A program made the position numbers and the translations under genes. Source: Gigaspora margarita (Eukaryota > Glomeromycota > Glomeromycetes > Diversisporales > Gigasporaceae). Taken from it: a stretch of DNA of 64,000 nucleotides. The stretch spans positions 145,203-209,202 of the forward strand of contig WTPW01000153.1 of NCBI GenBank assembly GCA_009809945.1, read 5' to 3'. Shown here piece after piece: positions 60,604 to 64,000 of the stretch. The first letter of the stretch is position 1. The number at the start of each line of letters is the position of its first letter. The notes below the pieces were generated by a model. That model saw only the letters and a list, made by a program, of their open reading frames with translations. It searched no databases and had not been told where the DNA came from.

Positions 60604-60942
60604 ACCACCTAAAAAATTTTCAAATCATGTGATATACATTAATTTATATACCCATTATTGTCTTTGCTAGGAAAATGACCCTCCGAGGCTATGCAGATTT
60701 GATGAACAAAATTCAAAATTACCAGCTATCAAATGATCCTATTTGAATGAACTTTTTTTTATTCTGTAGAGATTAATGAGCTCTACGAAATAAAAAAAAG
60801 TTTGTTTAAACTAGACTGTTAGATCGTTGGCAAATTTGAATTTTATTCATAAAATCCACATTACCTCATAGGGTCATTTTCCTAGACCCCATATCATTAA
60901 TCATGCAAAGTCACACGATCTGAAAAATTTTTGAGTGGCGGG
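60604..60942. mobile_element. Palindromic MITE, ~340 bp
   Basis: Left ccacctaaaaaattttcaaa, then tcatgtga; right tcacacgatctgaaaaattt, then ttgagtgg. Inner blocks ctaggaaaatgaccct and agggtcattttcctag also pair. No frame. Confidence 0.65.
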
Positions 60943-61193
60943 TTGATTTCTCTATTTATCAGATGATATAGATACACTGATATGGATTTTGAGCAATAAT
61001 TATTGCATCGGTCATAATCTTGACCGGTCGGTCAAACCGCTCTGACCGGCTAATATCGGTCACGGTAATTAACCGGTCATGACCGGTCATGATCGGACCG
61101 TACCCATCCCTACCCGTGATTACTGACCACGATATTGTATTAATAATGAAATACGGTCTTATAGTAAGAAAGTACATGAATCAAAAAAAAATT

Positions 61194-61321
61194 ACATTTG
61201 AGAGATATTCTACAGAATTAAAAAACTAATAAAGTAATAATCGTTCTTAACAAATTTACATTTGAGAGATATTCTACAGAATTAAAAAACTAATAAAGTA
61301 ATAATCGTTCTTAACAAATTT
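61194..61321. repeat. Perfect 64-bp tandem duplication
   Basis: acatttgagagatattctac... repeated with no difference seen (61194-61257 and 61258-61321). A perfect copy in sequence this decayed implies a very recent event. Confidence 0.9.
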
Positions 61322-61516
61322 AAACATGTTATATATTTCACTATTTATAAGCCAGACCTGTAAAGTATCTAAAATGCACTTCAAAAACCAATCTAACTCA
61401 AAGCCTATCTTAACTGCTATATTAAAACCTCCCAATCTAATGATGCCTGAAGAAATTATTTTTGCAATGAGGAATGACGTAATCATGATTTCGTTTAGTG
61501 GGTTAGAACTCATACT

Positions 61517-62260
61517 GGGGTCCCCAAATTCCGGCTCGGTATATTTCGGAGTGCATCGGAATCATGGTCGGCTGGATCGGAACCGACCGATTTTGCCTCA
61601 TCATAAAAAATTTTACTAATAAATCTTATCATTTATTAAGTAAAAAATGCCCAGCTGATAATTAGCTATAGAACCTGCTAATAACTAACTCACACAGGAG
61701 GGACACCACAATTCCGGGTCGGAATACTTCAGAGTGCATCGGAATCATGGCCGACTGGATCGGAATTCATCAATTTTGCCCAAGATCATAAAAAATTTTA
61801 CTAAGGCCACGCAAAGTTAATTTTTCGTTTTGCATAACCTGGAGTTTCAAAATTCCGGTCGGCGGGTCGGATTTTTTTTTTTTTTTAAATTAACTTTACG
61901 TGGCCTAAATTAATTCATGTTCGCATCTAAGGTCACGTAAAGTTAATTCTTCGGTTTGCATAACATGGAATAAGAAAATTTTGTCTTTTTTTTATCGGGC
62001 TTATCGGGTAATTACGGAAAATTAAGTTCATCATCGGGTGATACCGGAGAAAATTTTAAATGGCAAAAATGGAATAATTGGCACAATAGGAATTTAAAAA
62101 AAAAAAAAAAAAATTTTTTTTTGGAAAAATTGGGTCGGCGGGTTATGCAAAACGAAAAATTAACTTTGCGTGGCCTAATGAAATCATATCCATTCATTAA
62201 GTAAAAAGTGCCCAGCTGATAATTTTGCTATAGACCCTGTTAACAACTAGGCTAAACACC
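61517..62260. repeat. ~180-bp tandem repeat, second unit split by MITEs
   Basis: Unit 1 (61517-61697) contains ttccggctcggtatatttcg, gtgcatcggaatcatggtcg, aaaaaattttactaa and tgcccagctgataatt. Unit 2 (61698-61804 plus 62176-62260) has the same order but is interrupted right after ttttactaa. Confidence 0.75.
61805..62175. mobile_element. PIF/Harbinger-like MITEs (two adjacent or nested)
   Basis: ggccacgcaaagttaatttt, then tcgttttgcataacc, at 61805; inverted ends at 61905 and 62175; a second left end at 61931. All are bordered by TAA (61802-61804, 61906-61908, 61928-61930, 62176-62178), matching the 3-bp TWA duplication of PIF/Harbinger. The tandem unit supplies the empty site. Confidence 0.6.
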
Positions 62261-62699
62261 GCCTCAGAAATTATAGCGATAAATTGGTGCCTACTATATG
62301 TAAAATCATTTTTAATTAATGCACCAAGGTCGATTTAAACATTAGTTTTTCGAGTATTTTCACTCTTTTTTTGTTTTCTTCTTTCAGCACGTGTTCAGAA
62401 TCTATGTCAGGTTGATCAGGAATAGCCAAAATCTTGCCTTTTGAATTCTATTTTTCTATTAATTTTTTTCCATAAATTATGCCGATATCACCCGATGGAG
62501 ACCTCAGTTTTGTAACATTGTCCGATATGTCCGATAGAAAAATCTGACTGTCTCCACACAGTAAATAAGGGTCTTCATTTTACCCTAAAACTTTTAAAAA
62601 ATTGTACAAGGATAATATGTAGTATCATCACTGTATATACTCAATAAAGCACCTTATGTAAACTTAAAAAAGAAACTGACTGCCAACACTAATTTTTTG

Positions 62700-62773
62700 A
62701 TTCCGTGCTACGCAAAGCGTAAATAACTTTGCGTGGCCTTAGATACAATATAAGACTACTAACTTAAATAGAT

Positions 62774-62804
<31 letters not shown>

Positions 62805-62880
62805 AATAATCCGACCGACTGACCGAGAATTTTGAAACCCATGTAATGCAAAACGAAAAATTAACTTTATGTGGCCTTAG
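62700..62880. mobile_element. Further right-hand ends of the same MITE family plus (AAT)n
   Basis: Termini ...aactttgcgtggcc|TTA (62738) and ...aactttatgtggcc|TTA (62876), each in right-end orientation. A microsatellite of about 10 AAT/TAA units at 62775-62811 lies between. The segment before 62876 (gaccgagaattttgaaaccc) pairs with the interior of the 61805 element. Confidence 0.5.
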
Positions 62881-64000
62881 TTACACAACAGAGTTACCTA
62901 GTAAAATTTGGAGATACAGTAGGGGTGCACCAAATGCATGGTGCACCATATAACAACACCCTATTTTTTTTAAAATATATAACTTTTAAAGTAAATTGTT
63001 AAATGATAAAATATAGGTTAATTTTTTAGTTTTTAGTTAAACTAGAGTATAGTGTGGACTAAAATACCGGAATAAAAAATAATATGAATCCTTCAGAATT
63101 TTGCACTTTTCATTATTGAGTAAAATAAGATGTATGTTCGAACGACTATTTTAATTTCACTAATAAATATTTTATCTTGAAATTACTTATGTACTCTGCC
63201 TAAAGTAGTTTAGACGTACGTACGTGCGTATAATTATTGCCGAAAATTTTCCGTGATCATTGTATCACTATACGTTTTTAATAATAGAAAGCATGTTGTG
63301 TAGCAATTTTAAATAACAGAAAGCATGTTGTGTAATAATTTTAAATGCTAATTTGTCAGCAATGATGTGAGCGGGATCCACTTCATTTTTTACATTTACT
63401 TATTCGTTGTAAGTTCTCTATTACACTCCTTAAATTAAATTTTTTTGTTACACAAATCTTTAAATGGCGTTGTAGAAAGTATACTTTAAGAAAAGTAAAA
63501 TTATTATTGCAGGAAACTTTTTAGAACGAGAATTTTTTTTTAATTACATAATTAATACAGTTGTTATAATAAAATTGAAATTACGCGTTAATATTACGAA
63601 ATTGGCAAATCACTAATTAAGCTAAATATTATTATTTAGAAACTTTTCCACCTGAGAGTTTTATTAAAATTATCAAGGGCATACGTAATGCATTACAATT
63701 TTATATAGCTACGATAGACATTTTGCATGAACGAGCTCATTTTCAATTTGATGGTCCAATGATATAAAAATTCAAATCCTAACAGAAACGAGATAAGATA
63801 ACACAATGCAAATTATTGTACAATGGATTTTTAATTATTCGAGTAAGGGTGCCCTCAAGCATTTCTCTCAATGTATTTGGCAGTAAAAGATCTCAGGATA
63901 CCCAACATCGGACTGATCCGTGTCAATCTCTATAGTCGATTGGCAAATCATTGTGGTCGTTTAAAAACGTTGTGCAATCACGTGATGTAAGACCATTCAA
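62881..64000. other. Right end of window, no gene recognised
   Basis: Holds a 31-bp tandem duplication (agaaagcatgttgtgta..., 63286 and 63317), a short acgtacgtacgtgcgt run near 63213, and a small palindromic patch taggggtgcaccaaatgcat at 62922. No coding region can be supported. Confidence 0.5.

Larger units (their letters stand above)
42540..61112. mobile_element. Candidate outer hAT-like element, 18.6 kb, full of nested insertions
   Basis: Left terminus taggaatgggttcagttg and right terminus (reverse complement) tagggatgggtacggtcc are inverted hAT-type ends. Both are followed by dense ccggtca/cggttaa words, and neither has a partner terminus nearby. Flanking octamers gctgtgat (42532-42539) and cccgtgat (61113-61120) agree at 6 of 8 positions. 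Almost everything between them can be assigned to younger insertions. The alternative is two unrelated truncated copies of one family. Confidence 0.4.

Noticed and set aside
60322..60612. 96-codon plus frame
   Set aside because: Runs through hAT-B subterminal repeats and a MITE.

Overview
The window reads as a TE-rich, AT-rich fungal nuclear scaffold, most likely from an arbuscular mycorrhizal fungus (Glomeromycotina, Rhizophagus-like). That assignment is inference. It rests on the base composition, short GT-AG introns of about 50-160 nt, a Sel1-repeat plus TKL-type kinase gene with an HGDLHTGN catalytic loop, a secreted Kelch/single-TM protein, a decayed ribonuclease-inhibitor-type LRR gene, and very many hAT, Tc1/mariner, Mutator-like and LTR elements. 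No rRNA, convincing tRNA gene, CRISPR array or bacterial operon was seen. There is a 442-base N gap (364-805), and single Ns are scattered at about 53217-56065.

Layout. 1-24.2 kb holds no credible host gene. It is a mosaic of non-autonomous elements: an array of palindromic units cut by a tRNA-derived SINE, nested TA-target MITEs, two copies of a 1.7-2.1 kb non-autonomous hAT family (here hAT-1), two further hAT-like families (hAT-2, hAT-3) and two long palindromes interrupted by hATs. 24.2-26.4 kb is a minus-strand Sel1-repeat/kinase gene split by one in-frame TGA exactly at the kinase glycine loop. 28.3-29.3 kb is an LRR pseudogene. 29.9-35.3 kb holds solo-LTR-like sequences and a full-length hAT (32038-34472) with a three-exon BED-finger transposase that has a homopolymer frameshift and a hairpin inside an intron. 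35.8-38.9 kb is a long foldback carrying the third hAT-1 copy. 39.9-41.6 kb is an intact three-exon Kelch protein gene.

42.5-61.1 kb is a deep nest. Outermost are inverted hAT-type termini 18.6 kb apart. Inside them, hAT-A (42912-51939) contains an LTR retrotransposon (42959-50640), whose 3' LTR is split by a 4.25-kb Tc1/mariner-type DDE transposon (43356-47608). Next to it lies an 8.1-kb element, hAT-B (52320-60460), which carries a decayed hAT transposase on the plus strand and a multi-exon MULE-like/WRKY-GCM1-finger gene on the minus strand. The LTR element has gag but no visible reverse transcriptase or integrase; in their place are Sel1-repeat-like reading frames that start at a TAATG overlap with the gag stop. 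This is the most unusual object in the window. 61.1-64 kb holds tandem duplications and a cluster of TAA/TTA-flanked MITEs.

Functionally, the host genes recognised (Sel1-kinase, LRR, Kelch-TM) belong to signalling or surface-type families, while most other recognisable coding sequence belongs to transposons, nearly all of it damaged. Several nested insertions can be dated relative to one another because related copies supply the empty site.
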